Both the position numbers and the translations under genes were made by a program. The notes beneath the pieces are model-generated. The model did no database searches. It was not told the DNA's origin and saw only the letters and a list, made by a program, of their open reading frames with translations. A stretch of 5,715 nucleotides of DNA from JAHJDO01 sp964437505 (lineage in GTDB: Bacteria > JAHJDO01): contig CAYTGU010000035.1 of the NCBI GenBank assembly GCA_964437505.1, positions 1 to 5,715 on the forward strand. Reading direction: 5' to 3'. Below are positions 5,575 through 5,715 of the stretch, piece after piece; positions within the stretch are counted from its first letter, which is position 1; each line of letters starts with the position of its first letter.

Positions 5575-5715
5575 AAAAGATTACCAGAATTACCTCAATC
5601 AAATTGTTGAGCTGGAAAGAAGAATGTCTTCTGTATATAAGAAATGCTTCAATGATGTAGAGGATAAAAATGTAAAAAAACCATGCCATGGTCTTTCAAT
5701 CGCAGAAGAAAGACA
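5564..5715 (+). CDS. Ferritin/rubrerythrin-like protein, N-terminal part (3' end outside window)
   Basis: ATG 5564 opens a frame that runs to the window end: 50 complete codons plus CA of the next. It is too short to stand out by length, but it has a good Shine-Dalgarno and overlaps the previous gene by 11 bp. Residues 7-30 form a helix with the ferritin-like pattern E16-L-E18-x-x-M21-x-x-x-Y25. A second helix begins near 43 with LSIAEER (44-50). The next codon starts CA, so residue 51 is His or Gln. If it is His, E48xxH51 is the classic di-iron motif of ferritins and rubrerythrins, with E18 as the helix A ligand. The 30-residue gap between E18 and E48 resembles that of encapsulated ferritins (E32, E62, H65). 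Likely roles are iron oxidation/storage or peroxide handling. The missing C-terminus prevents a firm family assignment. Confidence 0.65.
   Translation, partial: MLSKKDYQNYLNQIVELERRMSSVYKKCFNDVEDKNVKKPCHGLSIAEER

Overview
The window is an AT-rich, gene-dense stretch of a diderm (Gram-negative-type) bacterial genome. All eight genes lie on the + strand and are so tightly packed that they look like one operon. A diderm is implied by a secreted protein that ends in an outer-membrane beta-barrel with a C-terminal Phe. The AT-rich composition, the abundance of TPR proteins and the hemerythrin and ferritin-like genes suggest an anaerobe or microaerophile. A lineage such as Omnitrophota or a deltaproteobacterial relative is possible, but the sequence alone does not settle the phylum.

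Layout: 1-327 is the 3' part of a hemerythrin (HHE) gene. After a 29-bp gap, 357-5342 holds five genes that together look like a synthase-dependent exopolysaccharide machine: a membrane-anchored TPR protein (357-953), a small secreted periplasmic TPR protein (946-1350), a TPR plus outer-membrane beta-barrel protein (1369-2880), an inner-membrane processive family 2 glycosyltransferase of the cellulose-synthase type (2885-4414), and a secreted GH26-like glycoside hydrolase (about 4389-5342). These are followed, with overlapping reading frames, by two small ferritin-like proteins (5335-5574, and 5564 onward, cut by the window end).

Proposed working model (inference): the glycosyltransferase polymerises a beta-linked glycan and extrudes it through the inner membrane. 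The three related TPR proteins bridge the periplasm, from an inner-membrane anchor through a soluble unit to the outer-membrane barrel, which exports the chain. The GH26-like enzyme trims or clears glycan in the periplasm, as BcsZ does for cellulose. The parts list resembles Bcs, Pga, Alg and Pel systems and the yaiO/yaiP pair of E. coli, but the combination with GH26 and a three-way split TPR scaffold is unlike the textbook versions. Eight of about thirteen TPR units carry Trp at the same position on the concave face, which could form an aromatic track for the glycan.

The machine is bracketed by non-haem di-iron proteins, with hemerythrin upstream and ferritin-like proteins downstream. This suggests co-expression with oxygen or iron handling. 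No RNA genes, mobile elements, CRISPR arrays, convincing promoters or terminators were seen, and no non-coding stretch exceeds 29 bp.
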